DNA from: Phymorhynchus buccinoides
Taxonomy: Eukaryota > Mollusca > Gastropoda > Neogastropoda > Raphitomidae
Assembly (NCBI GenBank): GCA_017654935.2
Contig: CM065713.1
Coordinates: 11,026,603-11,090,602, forward strand
Length of the DNA stretch: 64,000 bases
Direction: 5' to 3'
Shown: positions 53,548 through 64,000 of the stretch, in pieces
How positions within the stretch are numbered: position 1 is the first letter of the stretch
Layout: every line of letters starts with the position of its first letter
Notes under the pieces: model-generated
The model's database searches: none
What the model was told of the DNA's origin: nothing
Seen by the model: the letters and a program-made list of their open reading frames with translations, nothing else
Translations under genes and position numbers: made by a program

Positions 53548-53980
53548 CCGTAAAAACTGGACTATAACTATAAGACGCACCTGTATATAAGCAGCATACC
53601 TTAAATTGACAAAATATTAGGTATTTATTTACATGTGTATAAGCCGCACCAGTTTATAAGCCGCAGAGTACATTAAATGTGCACAAAGCAGCACAAATTA
53701 TATAGAAATGTTCCTATGAGAACATGAGTATTTAATGTTTTCATATACTTTAAACATGATATTTGAATCTATTGATTACCAAAACCAGTTTTGAATATCA
53801 AAGAAGATCAAAATAGGCTAAAGAATGTGGCCAGAAACAGATTTAATCATACTGATAAATGTTACATGTATAACTATAATAGGAAAACATCCACAGATAA
53901 AGCTGCATCAGTCTATAAGCCGCATGGGCCAAAGTTGAGGAAAAAAGTAGCGGCTTATAGTTATAGTCCGCATTTTACGG
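53548..53980. mobile_element. MITE, TA target, CCGTAAAA termini (copy 3)
   Basis: CCGTAAAAACTGGACTATAA at the left and GTTATAGTCCGCATTTTACGG at the right, TA on both sides. Repeated TATAAGCCGCA inside both arms. Confidence 0.75.
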
Positions 53981-53981
53981 T

Positions 53982-54165
53982 AGATAAAACAAGAAATAGT
54001 GATGGTAAATTGTTTCTTAACAGATCCAATACTAACACCCGCAAACCGTGTTTATTTTACTGTGTTGTTCACATGTGGAATAACCTACCAATTATTGAAT
54101 TAATATAAAGAATGCACCGAACATTAATGAATTAAAAAATCTTATGGACGAAAACCCAGCAATAT
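53982..54165 (+). pseudogene. LINE C-terminal fragment, copy A
   Basis: NRSNTNTRKPCLFYCVVHMW then NNLP, followed in another frame by INELKNLMDENPAI. Nearly the same tail as 57520-57726. It ends at the foldback element at 54166. Confidence 0.7.
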
Positions 54166-54404
54166 GATGGCTTGGAGTCAAAACGGACTATCTTTAGATA
54201 GTCCATTGACATATATATATATTCTTGAACTTAGTACGACAACTAATAACTTGTATTAAAAAAAAGACTGCAGAAATATAAAAAGCAAAACCCCCTTTAT
54301 ATATTTCTGCATTCATTGTTTGATACATGTTATTAGTTTTGTAATAGGTTTAATAATACGTCAATGGACTATCTAAAGATAGTCCGTTTTGACTCCAAGC
54401 CATC
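54166..54404. mobile_element. Foldback MITE with ACTATCTTTAGATAGT arms
   Basis: GATGGCTTGGAGTCAAAACG at the left pairs with its complement ending CCAAGCCATC. Arms of about 45 bases include the palindrome ACTATCTTTAGATAGTCC. The AT-rich middle carries TATAAATATTTC-like inverted blocks. Confidence 0.75.
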
Positions 54405-54509
54405 GAATATATAGCAAGCAATATTTTGCCTTGATCAGATAACAGATGCAACCAGGGTTAGATTCAGATTAGCATAATCATCATGAAATGGAAAGATACA
54501 TTGAGAATT

Positions 54510-54892
54510 GGGAGCCGCTGTAGCTCAGTTGGCAAGAGTCGCTAGCTCGTAATCCGTCAGGTTTGCAAGTGCGCAGGATCGAACCGAACTCGGATCACAG
54601 TGGTGTGTCCTTGGGAAAGGCACTTTACTCCTATTCTCCTCACTTCACCCAGGTGTAAATGGGTACCTGATGTCAGTTGGGGAAATAGTCCTTCGGATGA
54701 GACTTTTCAAAAACCGAGGTCCCGTGTGCGAACGCATGCACAAGATCTTGCGCACACGTTAAAGCCCATCCCACTATTCGGTACGAGCAGGCCGTGTGTG
54801 TCGGTGGGATGTTTGACACGGATTTACACAGCACGCATCCTGTGCGTCTGAACAAAGACCGGTGAGCGCGGGACAGGATAAACACCCCCAAC
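54510..54892 (+). mobile_element. tRNA-headed SINE (copy 2)
   Basis: GGAGCCGCTGTAGCTCAGTT, CTTGGGAAAGGCACTTTACT, GTAAATGGGTACCTG and GAGCGCGGGACAGGATAAAC as in 1231-1637. The body end is followed by (TTC)n at 54892. A second CAACTGGAAGAAGAAGAAG at 54998 looks like the displaced normal tail, so about 105 bases may be inserted. Confidence 0.75.
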
Positions 54893-56039
54893 TTCTTCTT
54901 CTTCTTGCAGTAGACAACCACAATCATTCTTTTGATGGTTCTGTTGTGTGTAATAACTGGGGGACTTCGGTCATGTAGAAAAGATATCTGTACACAACTG
55001 GAAGAAGAAGAAGAAGAAGAAGAATGAAAGCCAAGAACATGATGGGGGTACCGGATAGTCAAACTACACCTCGCCAAAGTAAGTAGCCAGTGTGATGATC
55101 GTAACGAAAATTTGGTGTGGATTGGCGACTGCCTCACTGCATTTTACGCCTGGCTACTCGCAGACCGTCAACATGAACATGATGTTCGCTGTGTGTAGGC
55201 TAAATAGGCCAACAACCGTGGGGTTGAAACTAGGGATTAATCCTCTTATTGTTTTTGCATTATACGTTTTGGCAGTGTGACTGTTTTTATTCTGTCAAAC
55301 TGATATATCTGGGCATCAATTTCTGGATTATGGTTTACAACATTAGCTGATTTATTCCCCTTGATTTTGACTGTGACTAGTGTGAGTGTGACTATCGGCA
55401 GTTTCAGACAATTTTAAGCTATCCACCTCATGTTCTCACCTTCCAATGTCAACATGTTCCTTTGCCAGTTCAGTTTCATGAAAATAACCATAACCTAATC
55501 CCAACCCTTTCCCGAGCAACTCAGCAAGGCAGAATCAGCAGATTGCGTTCATGTTGACGTTCATGTTGCGAGTAGCCAGCCGTCTGCATTTTGCTTTGCC
55601 AAATATTGAATGAAACATGCAATGACTTATTAGATCTACTAGTAGTACTACTACATCGTTATCGAACACACTGACTCGACTGAGTGGAACGTGTTTTATT
55701 TAACTTGATAGTAGTAGTAGTAGTAGTAGTACTAGTAGGGACAGGCTCTTAAGCCTAGGCCTCGTGACCTATATAATATACGTCCTCTCTTTGGCAATGA
55801 CGTTGCAAAAATTATTTTGGGTCTGAGCAAGTTTTTGAAGGACAATCAGTCAAAATCATTAAAAAGACTCTGGAATCCAGAAGATTTTTAAAGGTGTTAA
55901 TATTAGTTGCAAACTTGATGTTAGTACTTAGTTCATTCCAATGAACAGCAACTCTATAAGAAAATTAAAATGTTCTTCTATTACTTTGACAATGTCTAAT
56001 AAAGATTTTGCTTTCTGACTTTCTAGTGATGCTAAATTG
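54893..56039. other. Intronic, no gene seen
   Basis: GGCTACTCGCAGACCGTCAA (55151) and TTGCGAGTAGCCAG (55568) form a distant inverted pair. (TAG)n lies at 55711-55738. No coding frame supported. Confidence 0.4.
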
Positions 56040-56545
56040 TGGAACAGAAAAGAAAGTTTCAAAATTGATGTCAATATTCAATACCATGGAAGATCTTATA
56101 AGTTGGAGTCTCTTCTTCCTCGGCAGCGACGTTGCCACAGCCTGCAATTTAAAAGATTGCAATGCTGCACTAAGTAGTAAGTATCATCAAATGCATTCCT
56201 CCCAAGGACCATCAGGGAGTGGAATGATCTGCGGCAGGACGACCTCTGCTCCTACACTGCTGCTACCCCCAGTGGGTCAGCGGTGCAAGGGGATCACCCA
56301 TCAGCCCATCAGCCCCCCCCCCCCCCCCCGCTCACTCAACCCCTCCACACCCTGTTTCCAGCATCACGCTCAGACCCGAGCAGCGGGTGCGAGCTGGCTG
56401 GGTCACTAAACTTGAACCCCCCCTATGTCAATGCAGCAGCTTGGGCCCAGTATTAGATGGAACCGACCCCCCCTTTTTTTTTCCTAAGGGTGCCAGAATG
56501 ATGAATTTAATGATTGTGGGCCCCAATGAGAAGAAGAAGAAGAAG
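56040..56545 (+). pseudogene. LINE C-terminal and 3' tail fragment
   Basis: GRSYKLESL-, RQRRCHSLQFKRLQCCTK-like and AFLPRTIREWNDL-like residues appear across frameshifts, the usual SFFPRTIRDWN segment of CR1-type LINEs. The 3' end is GTGCCAGAATGATGAATTTA, GGGCCCCAATGAG and (AAG)n. C-runs of 14 lie at 56317. Confidence 0.6.
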
Positions 56546-56932
56546 ATAAGTTTGTATAAGGCTGCCTCTCAAACCTTAACCCAATGACTCCCGACCATTC
56601 GAACCGAGAATCGATCCCAGTCCCCGAGACAAGGGCATTAACTCCGAACGTCACACCAAATCTTTTCATTAAAAAAATCACTCAGAATAAAGTCTAACTC
56701 AGATTTCATTTCTGAAAGATGCATATTGAATAGCAATGATGATATTATTATTCCAAAGCTAACACACTGTCACACAACAAACCATGAATTGGAATTTTTA
56801 AAAATCCGTAATGGCGCACGTCACGTGGAAAGAAAGAAAACAATTTGGGGTCACTTCGAAAAATCCGTAAGACTTACTGATTTGTATGACATTGACAGAA
56901 ACAAAAAGATCGGATCAAAAGTAAGACTTTGT
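56546..56932. other. Intronic, near the first exon, no gene seen
   Basis: 56726-56989 has a short open frame on the plus strand with no domain; it overlaps the candidate first exon on the other strand. Confidence 0.35.
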
Positions 56933-56944
56933 ACTCACCGACAT
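56933..56944 (-). CDS. Candidate two-codon first exon of ASB-like gene 2 plus donor
   Basis: Minus strand reads ATGTCG (56944-56939) then GTGAGTACAA. An in-frame TAA lies 12 bases upstream. Both first exons are followed by the same CG|GTGAGTA junction and both are phase 0, fitting the acceptor at 48152. Joined product about 622 residues. Direct joining is inference. Confidence 0.5.
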
Positions 56945-57176
56945 GATCAAATGTTACGGTGGCGTAAGATAAAACCACAACCAACTTGAACGCGTGTTTC
57001 TTTTCATCTTCGCTGTCACTTGTTGTGATACATGTACCACGAGGAATTTCTACAGGAAGTACAAAATTTCACGGGAGGCTACGCTCATGCCGTCTCAAAC
57101 TACAGCTGTCTTTTTACAGGAAAAGTGGCGAATGCTTTCTTTGTCTTTCTCATAGATGAAGAAACAAAGATAACAT

Positions 57177-57240
57177 TATGTCTGCATCTGCATCTGCATG
57201 TAGTACGTCGGCAGCCACCCAATTCTGGTATAAACGCCAA
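57177..57240 (-). promoter_or_regulatory. Promoter-proximal block shared by both ASB-like genes
   Basis: TTTATACCAGAATTGG, GGCTGCCGACGTACTACATG and CAGATGCAGATGCAGA on the minus strand match 34954-35010. It is about 235-295 bases from the ATG here against 60-120 at gene 1, so extra 5' UTR, an insertion or a non-coding exon separates them. Confidence 0.5.
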
Positions 57241-57514
57241 TGGGAAAAAATTGTCGTAAGTCAATTTCATTGAGAACGGCCGAGAGACCTATAAATATTC
57301 CCGTAGGCTTACTTAGTAAGTTAGTTATGTGACCTACCTATTGTTTAGCTATTCCCCACCACCAAATGTTCTCATTGCAGTAAAAAGCAGCATTTTATCT
57401 GTCTTGCTCGGGAAAGGCATAAGAATACTCTAGTATCTGATTAAAGTTAGTCTTAGATTTGACAAGGCCACGGTAAACCGTAAACTATAAATTTCAATGA
57501 CTTTTTCATAAAAT
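57241..57514. other. Upstream of gene 2, no gene seen
   Basis: 57270-57330 resembles the 3' tail of the LINE family at 57850 (GCCGAGAGACCTAT). Confidence 0.35.
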
Positions 57515-57519
57515 GCACA

Positions 57520-57910
57520 GTAGACAAAACAAGAAATAGTGATGGTAAATTGTTTCTTAACAGATCTAATACTAACACCCGCAAAAACTTTTTTACTAAC
57601 CGTGTTGTTCATATGTGGAATGATCTACCAATTAACATAAAGAATGCACCTAGCATTAATGAATTCAAAAATTTTTGGGACGAAAACCCAAATTTGATAA
57701 CAAAATTTAAATGTTTTGATGAATAACAAAAAAAAAATATATATAATATATATAAAAAAGCCATTCTCTTAAAGATTTATCTTTTTATTAGTTTTTGATT
57801 TAAGAGACGCAAACCACTAAATAAATTATGACAAGTCAAATTCATCGAGAAGGGGCGAAATAAGGGCCGAGAGGCCTATGCATAGCCCTACATCACCTAC
57901 CTACCTACCT
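57520..57910 (+). pseudogene. LINE C-terminal fragment, copy B, with 3' UTR
   Basis: NRSNTNTRKNFFTNRVVHMW then NDLPINIKNAPSINEFKNFW and a stop at 57726. The 3' UTR includes GGGCCGAGAGGCCTATGCAT and (CTAC)n. Truncated at the 5' side. Confidence 0.75.
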
Positions 57911-57966
57911 AAACCATTGCCTGTTGGGCCACAAGCTCAAGAGGGGGTATAACATCACGGGGAAGA

Positions 57967-58355
57967 TTAACCTTTACCGGACTTCTGGGGTCGCCCACGA
58001 CCCCTTGACACACAAAACATGTTATATCTCTAAAACTATTTAAGCAATCTTCATGAACTTTCATGACTTTGTCAAAAACGTAAATGGCTTTAAGTGTGTT
58101 AAATTTTATTAATGTGCATAAAATATAAATGACGTAATATGACGCGTAATTTTGACATACCTGTCCGGATGACGGGGGTCTCCCACGACCCCTACTTTAA
58201 AGAGCACTGCAGTGCATTGAGTAGGGGTCGTGGGAGACCCCCGCCATCCGGACAGGGATAAACACCTCGGAATTTGCTCTTTGCTGAGTAGGGGGTCGTG
58301 GAAGACCCCCGCCATCGTGTCCGTGTAGTCAAAAGCATGATCCGGTAAAGGGTAA
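57967..58355. mobile_element. TTAA-flanked foldback MITE (CCTTTACCGGA type, copy B)
   Basis: TTAACCTTTACCGGACTTCT at the left; GATCCGGTAAAGG then GTAA at the right. GGGGTCTCCCACGACCCCTA and its complement flank a CTGCAG centre. Confidence 0.65.
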
Positions 58356-58630
58356 CAGCTGGATCAGCGCCTTCCTTACATGACGAACACAGTCTGTTGT
58401 GGTGGACGGAGAAATATCGGCCCCAATCACAGTTGAGTCAGGGGTCCCTCAAGACTCTGTGTGCATGTGCGCGTTTGTGTAGGTAACTCGAACTGAAAAT
58501 GTAAACAGTTTAAACAGTCAATAATTACAAAAGGCTGGCTCAAGCAATTATAAAACGCGAATTTGATTTTTCTAATCCTAAATCAGTAACTCTATGTATG
58601 CCTAATTTCATTCTTGTGCCTGAAGAGATC

Positions 58631-58633
<3 letters not shown>
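58356..58633. other. No gene seen
   Basis: Contains GTTGAGTCAGGGGTCCCTCA, possibly a LINE RT remnant (VSQGSVLGP-like region), too short to call. Confidence 0.3.
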
Positions 58634-59040
<407 letters not shown>

Positions 59041-59924
59041 ACCAACCTTTTTAAAAATAATCAAAACACATGGGATGATGGACTGAGTGTAAAAAAAATG
59101 TAAATGGCAATAATTACGTGGGTTGTTCATTAAAGTTTGGCAACGGATCAGTAAAACAGAAACAAAGAAGTTCACAGACTTCAATCTTTTGCATTCCGTC
59201 GAAGAACATCTTTCCTTTTCGTATGCAAAATTTCAGCTCTCTATGCCAGGTTTCAAGTGCAGTTTATTAGCTTTTTTAGGCAAGGGTCGGAGCTGTGATT
59301 TTGAGCTTTTTATGGCTGGTACCCACGTGTCGTCATATCCGGCCACAAGGAGCGCCATATTATGGGAGACCGCCATCTTAGTCCTTACCTTTTTTTGAAA
59401 AATGCCAGATCGATGCTGCGTATTTGGCTGTTCCAATTCGAAACTTATCTAAACTGTATTTATAACATCTGGATGTTTTCTTTACACATTTAGATAACAT
59501 TTTCACTTTGCTTACACACAAATAAGGACTAAGATGGCAACACTTCCGTTGGAATGGTCGAGATGCGCACGCAGGTGGGTTGGAGCCATAAGGGCATCGG
59601 TGCCAGAAACTTTCGTCCAGCCAAAAAATCTAAACTGATAAAAAGACATTGAAAGTCATATGGAGCTAAGTGAAGTATGTAGAATTGTTGGGTCGAACAT
59701 TGATTATTTAATCTTCTTGGAAACTGCTATACAGAATTCTAGTTGCTTGTATTTATCTTGAATATAAAGTGGGCTGGATTTGATAACTTGTCTTTCTTTG
59801 TTGAAGGTTGTATACATGAGCCAGTGATGGGGTGAGTACGTGTCTGAATGGTTTATGTTTGTATTGTTGAATTAATTTAGATAAACTAACCACACTTGAC
59901 AATCATAATATCTTGGAAATAATT
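59041..59924. other. No supported gene
   Basis: The frame at 59123-59398 has no recognisable domain. Composition is less repetitive than its surroundings, so this may be unique sequence. Confidence 0.35.
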
Positions 59925-60300
59925 CAAGATGTGCCTACATTTCTCGGTTAATTGTATTTGTCCGTTTTTGCCTTTCTTACCATACATAAAGCTGTATTTT
60001 TATTAACATTTTTAGCTAATAACCTTTTTGGAATACTAACCCTAGCCCTAACCCTACCCCCCACCCTATAAGACGGAAAAACGCAACGAACCACAACTGT
60101 GACAAATCGCGGTGTACTGCAGTACATAGTGGGGGGTAGGGTTAGGTTTATGGCTAGGGTTAGGGTTAGGGTTAGTACTGTATTCCAAAAAGAGAATTAG
60201 CTGAAAATGTTCCTAAAATACAGCTTTATGTATGGTAAGAAAGGCAAAAATACAATTAACCGAGAAATGCAGGGGGGGGGCACATCTTTACCTTTACCGG
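59925..60300. mobile_element. Foldback MITE carrying telomere-like tracts (copy 3)
   Basis: TTTCTCGGTTAATTGTATTT, CCCTAGCCCTAACCCTACCC, centre GTACTGCAGTACA, then GGGTTAGGTTTATGGCTAGG and TTAGGGTTAGGGTTAG. The outer ends are shorter than in copies 1 and 2. Confidence 0.75.
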
Positions 60301-60315
60301 GACATTTATTGATAT

Positions 60316-60646
60316 AGTACCTCCCCCCGTGGGGATACCGGGGGGGGGGGTCTTTTGTATAAATAGTTCCCCACCTTCTGGAAGTTTTGTGCTTGTAACT
60401 TCCTATAATCTGTCACTCTCTTTGACTCTACCTTTTCCCCTTGCTTGCTGTCATTTACTATCTTTCTGCCTTACTGGTCCATTCTCCTGTCTTTTTTTCA
60501 AGAAACACTTTCAAAAAACATTTCCTTCTCCAGCCGAAGACGGACATGCTGGGCCTGATTATTTCTTACTTAGGCGCATAACGACAGCATGACGCATCTG
60601 CGCTCATAATTGACAGGAAACTGAGCGATCGAAGAAAAAGAGGAAG
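60316..60646 (+). repeat. Interspersed repeat GGGGATACCGGGGG family (copy 2)
   Basis: Near-collinear with 12718-13022, ending AGGAAACTGAGCGATCGAAG. Confidence 0.7.
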
Positions 60647-60857
60647 ATAATTATAGTACCTCCTAAGGATAGATATCTATCTCAAGGGCAGATAATCCAA
60701 AAGCTATAACACTTTCAATATGGATACTTCTGGTAGAGGGCTATAACTATATATAAAATACTGTGTAATTTATTTTGAACTGAGCACGTCCTAAGCTTTG
60801 CTTGTTGCTGCTTCAGTTATGTCGTTGTTGTTGCTGTTTCTTTTGAAAATCAAACAT
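60647..60857. other. No gene seen
   Basis: Nothing recognised. Confidence 0.35.
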
Positions 60858-60990
60858 TTAAAGACCCACCACGTCACGTGTCAAAATCACGGTTTTCACG
60901 TGTTTTCCCTCTTATAGCTGGTACAAAATCTTAAGAAATCTTCCTAGCATAAGAGGGAATGTGACACGTGACGTGGGGGGTCTTTAAAGC
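60858..60990. mobile_element. Short hairpin MITE, TTTAAAGACCC ends
   Basis: TTTAAAGACCCACCACGTCA at the left and TGACGTGGGGGGTCTTTAAA-like complement at the right. Inner CCCTCTTATAGC pairs with GCATAAGAGGG. Confidence 0.7.
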
Positions 60991-61189
60991 AAACAGAAAT
61001 CTACATTTAACCCTTTCACCGCCAGCAATTTTTCAGCTCCAAAATACCATTAAACTTAACCGGGTAGTGAGAAAAAAAATCTGCAATGTTGGCAATTCTT
61101 CTGTGACATGTATTACATCAGACCTATCCTTACCTCCCCAAATAAAAATGGGGTCTTCAGATACCAGGCCCTGATTTGAAGCCTTTAGT

Positions 61190-61324
61190 ATTCTGATCGC
61201 TTCTCGGCCTTTTGGCTAAGACAGTGATTCAGGAACATAAATTTTTGTTTATACTCTGGTTGGTTTGTTCAGCCCGTCGTACACGGCGAAAGCCGATACG
61301 CGACGTTAAACTGAACTTCCATCC
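61190..61324 (+). mobile_element. U2-snRNA-headed retro-insertion, 11-bp target duplication
   Basis: AAGCCTTTAGT flanks it at 61179-61189 and 61325-61335. The uninterrupted family consensus carries a single copy of this site. The insert begins ATTCTG, then the U2 5' end, then unrelated sequence ending GCGACGTTAAACTGAACTTC CATCC. It looks like a chimeric SINE or a template-switch product. Confidence 0.75.
61196..61221 (+). ncRNA. U2 snRNA 5'-end fragment (pseudogene)
   Basis: ATCGCTTCTCGGCCTTTTGG then CTAAGA matches the invariant 5' end of metazoan U2 snRNA. The branch-point-recognition segment that should follow (GUAGUA) and all later stem-loops are missing, so it cannot function as U2. Confidence 0.8.
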
Positions 61325-61394
61325 AAGCCTTTAGTGACGTGGGTGTTAAAAAATTTGTGGTGCATAAATGCGACATTGGCGGTGAAAGGGTTAA

Positions 61395-61996
61395 TCAAAT
61401 TTGCATTGCTATGGTCTTGCCATAACAGCATGTGGAGTGTTACATCAAGGGGAACAAAATTAATTGTAAAATTTGAAAATAGAAGAACCGTAAAGCATAA
61501 AAGTGGCTAAGCCCCGCCAAACAAGTGTCTAGAGGGAATGACGTACTTGGGTCCGTCTGTATGTTTGTGTGTCTGTCTTTTCTCCTATGCTAATTGTTCC
61601 AAGGTCAATACAGGGGTGATGTACCCTGGGCAAGGCATCTCCACTATCAACTAAATCAATCCCAGCTCTCCAGAATAGCCACTACATGCTATGCTGAAAG
61701 GAACTCACTGCCAGATACGGCAGACTGACATACATTTGCAACGTAAATGAGCTAAGAAGGAATTATGTTTTTGCTATAGTGTTATAGGTAATGTGTGGGT
61801 GGAGGGTCATAAAGGCGAACTTGGCACATTAGTTTTTGAGAATGATGCTTTGTTTCTCTCACTTTGGTTCTGACCCACGCACTGCTAGGTGATTGGTATC
61901 GTAATCAACTTTGGTGGAGGGGAGTTAATTAGAAAGAGATTATTCACCCTTTGTTCAATTTCGTAATGTCAGACGTGCTAAAAATCATTTTAAACA

Positions 61997-61997
<1 letters not shown>
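61395..61997. other. No gene seen
   Basis: 61520-61590 has GTCCGTCTGTATGTTTGTGT, a relict of the GTCTG repeat family. Confidence 0.4.
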
Positions 61998-62040
<43 letters not shown>

Positions 62041-62174
62041 TGCTTTATTCTCCGTGTATGAGCTTCTGTGAGTGTGTGTGTGTGTGTGCGTGTGCGTATG
62101 TGGTGTGTGTGTGTTTGTGTGTGTGCGCACATGTTTCTCTGTGTGTGTGTGTGCTTCTGTATGTGCGTGTGTGC

Positions 62175-62219
<45 letters not shown>

Positions 62220-62225
62220 TCTCTG
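61998..62225. repeat. (GT)n, (CT)n and (CA)n compound tract
   Basis: GT-rich 61998-62175, (CT)n 62177-62197, (CA)n 62198-62217. Confidence 0.95.
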
Positions 62226-62363
62226 TAGAAGTCAATCGCTTGTCTCTGGATACATTCTTTTTCTCGAATTATTTCTCCCAATTTATGGATGATTATGTAT
62301 GTGCATGATTGCATGGTTCTTCAGATTTCAGACTTCTCTCTCTCTGTATGTGCTTTGTTTGTT

Positions 62364-62365
<2 letters not shown>

Positions 62366-62419
<54 letters not shown>

Positions 62420-62455
62420 TGTGTGTGCATGTGTGTGTGTGTGCATGTGTACATG
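62366..62455. repeat. (GT)n microsatellite
   Basis: About 26 GT units, then TGTGCATGTG variants. Confidence 0.95.
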
Positions 62456-62554
62456 TCTTTGAAAGCTGGTCTCTAAGTTTTCGTAAAATATGTTGAAGTG
62501 GTTAAAGTTGTGGCAGGAATGCAAGAAAGAAACAAAAGTAATAAAGCACAATCA

Positions 62555-62720
62555 ACCGCACAATCAATTAATCAATCAATCAATCCAATTGTATTGTCCT
62601 TGAGCATACAAACAATGAGATTTCTCTTGATGGCACAATGTAGACAAGTTACAACAACATATCATAGTCAGTACGGCATAACAGGAATAAGAAACAGTGA
62701 ACAAGTTGTAAATTGCTATT
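62555..62720 (-). mobile_element. LINE/SINE 3' end with (ATTG)n tail
   Basis: Minus-strand end ...CAATACAATTGG then (ATTG)n. Interior GAGATTTCTCTTGATGGCAC matches 37890-37905. Confidence 0.6.
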
Positions 62721-62982
62721 AGGGAGCAATACCATAATTTAAAGTCTCACAAAGAGTAATATAACAATAATTTGACACCCACTTGTGGACTCATTAACAA
62801 GTGCTCGCCATACAAGCATGGGCTCTCACACACACACACACTCAAGCAGGGGAGTGCGCATGTACAAACGTGTACACACACACACACACACATTTTCTCA
62901 ATGTTTTAAACTCACATTCCGGTAGATTACAGGTAAACGCACGACTACATAAGTTCCTGTCACTGCCTTAGTTATTACTTAA

Positions 62983-62986
<4 letters not shown>

Positions 62987-63017
<31 letters not shown>

Positions 63018-63065
63018 GTGAATCATTTATATAGCGCATTCCTCCACCAAATGTGCGCTTAACAA
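62987..63065 (-). mobile_element. SINE/LINE 3' tail of the AGCGC family
   Basis: (AAT)n then AGTGAATCATTTATATAGCG and AAATGTGCGCTTAACAAC. Confidence 0.65.
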
Positions 63066-63127
63066 CAACAAAAATTAAAAGCAAGAAATTCAACAACAAA
63101 ACCAAATAATCACTCACGCACATGCAA

Positions 63128-63240
63128 ATAGGCATACACATACACACCCCACCCACACATACACGCACGTACGCGCACACGCGCACACGCGCACACACAC
63201 ACACACATACACACACACACACTCGCACACACACACACCG
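63128..63240. repeat. (CA)n with CG variants
   Basis: CA-rich tract with GCGCACACGC. Confidence 0.9.
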
Positions 63241-63310
63241 TTAACATCACCACCACTCACCCCACCCAAAAACACAATGCAAAATACAATCAGTTGAATA
63301 AAGCATCAAT

Positions 63311-63317
63311 ACACACA

Positions 63318-63378
<61 letters not shown>
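63311..63378. repeat. (CA)n(CT)n tract, about 30 CT units
   Basis: Short CA run followed by a pure CT tract (63319-63377). Confidence 0.97.
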
Positions 63379-63382
<4 letters not shown>

Positions 63383-63841
63383 ACAGCTGCTGTGAGATGG
63401 CTCCTTGGTCAACCTCCAGCACTGAACGAATAGCTGATGAATTGGTCCATGTCGATCTCGTGGCCCTGGTCCACGAAATTGTTGAAGCCTAAAATCAGGC
63501 TGGGGTGCCCTTGAAAAAGCCTGGACACACGCCTGTTCATTTCTGGTTGTTCGATCCTGAAAACAAACCAATATTGTCCTGTTTTACTGACTACAGAAGC
63601 ACCTCCTTAAATTTGACACACACAAATTCAGATTTTCTTACTATGTTTTCTTACTATATTTGTAGTATTATAAGGTCAGGTGTCTATTCTGACCCCCCCC
63701 CCCCCCCCACCCCCCAAAGTATTTCCCTGTAGTCTATAGAATATATACATTATAAGGCGTTGTTCGATTTTGTTATAACAATTTATTTGGACAGTCATTA
63801 AGCGAAAGGGTTCACAATCTGGATAAAAGTGTCGCCTTATA
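63379..63841. other. No gene; C-run and TATAAGGCG remnant
   Basis: A C-rich run of about 24 lies at 63691-63714. TATAAGGCGTTGTTCG and GTGTCGCCTTATA resemble the interior of the CCGTATTTTT MITE. Confidence 0.4.
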
Positions 63842-64000
63842 CAGTCGAACCCGCTTATAATCAAGCAAACAAAAATTCCCTGCCGAACTCCTTTTTTATG
63901 TGTTATCAAAACTCGTATATAAGAAACTTGCTTCTAAGAAAACTCGTTTATAAGCAAGCAAATTCCTTCTCCCATCCGTGATCTCTCGAATATAAGAAAA
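63842..64000. mobile_element. pogo-like element, left end only, runs off the window
   Basis: TA then CAGTCGAACCCGCTTATAAT, with inner repeats AACTCGTTTATAAGCAAGC. The right end is beyond the window, so a transposase cannot be excluded. Confidence 0.5.

Larger units (their letters stand above)
61007..61394. mobile_element. TTAA-flanked MITE interrupted by a U2-derived insertion
   Basis: TTAACCCTTTCACCGCCAGC at the left; GACATTGGCGGTGAAAGGGTTAA at the right. Other copies of the family lack the 135-bp segment at 61190-61324. Confidence 0.8.

Overview
This is a repeat-rich animal nuclear DNA window, most likely from a mollusc and probably a gastropod. The reasons are long (CA)n and (GA)n tracts, many short foldback elements (MITEs), tRNA-headed SINEs, decayed LINE pieces, and scattered repeats containing the words GACCTTGACCTT and GTCTGTCTGTCTG, which I associate with molluscan genomes. 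The species is inferred from style, not from a marker gene. There are no bacterial operons, rRNA genes, CRISPR arrays or intact tRNA genes.

The clearest host genes are two paralogues on the minus strand. Each has one long terminal coding exon (22701-24767 and 46289-48151). Each encodes degenerate ankyrin-like helices followed by a C-terminal SOCS box carrying the Cullin5 motif LPLP, so both look like ankyrin/SOCS-box (ASB-like) ubiquitin-ligase substrate receptors. Both terminal exons begin at a matching phase-0 splice acceptor, not at a start codon. About 10 kb and 9 kb upstream are two matching candidate first coding exons that carry only two codons before a GTGAGTA donor (Met-Ala at 34887-34892, Met-Ser at 56939-56944), and both are preceded by a shared promoter-proximal block. 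The window therefore appears to hold two tandem gene units with very large first introns filled with mobile DNA. A 112-bp patch about 96% identical within otherwise diverged exons suggests gene conversion.

Layout: 0-22 kb is intergenic and dominated by MITEs, SINEs and satellites, including a 1056-bp foldback element at 18974-20029 built from short EcoRI-core palindromes. Gene unit 1 spans 22.5-35 kb; its intron holds a 68-bp minisatellite, a frameshifted Merlin/IS1595-type transposase (32081-33057) and LINE debris. The 35-46 kb region is intergenic, with nested insertions. Gene unit 2 spans 46.3-57.3 kb; its intron holds a pogo-like MITE, a 745-bp insertion whose empty site is preserved nearby, and a LINE interrupted by a SINE. 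The 57-64 kb region is intergenic, with a 400-bp CA array and a U2-snRNA-derived retro-insertion flanked by an 11-bp target duplication.

Many mobile-element boundaries were set by reading terminal inverted repeats and target duplications by eye. Superfamily labels (piggyBac-like TTAA, Harbinger-like TTA, pogo/mariner-like TA, hAT-like, Helitron-like) are inferences from those ends.
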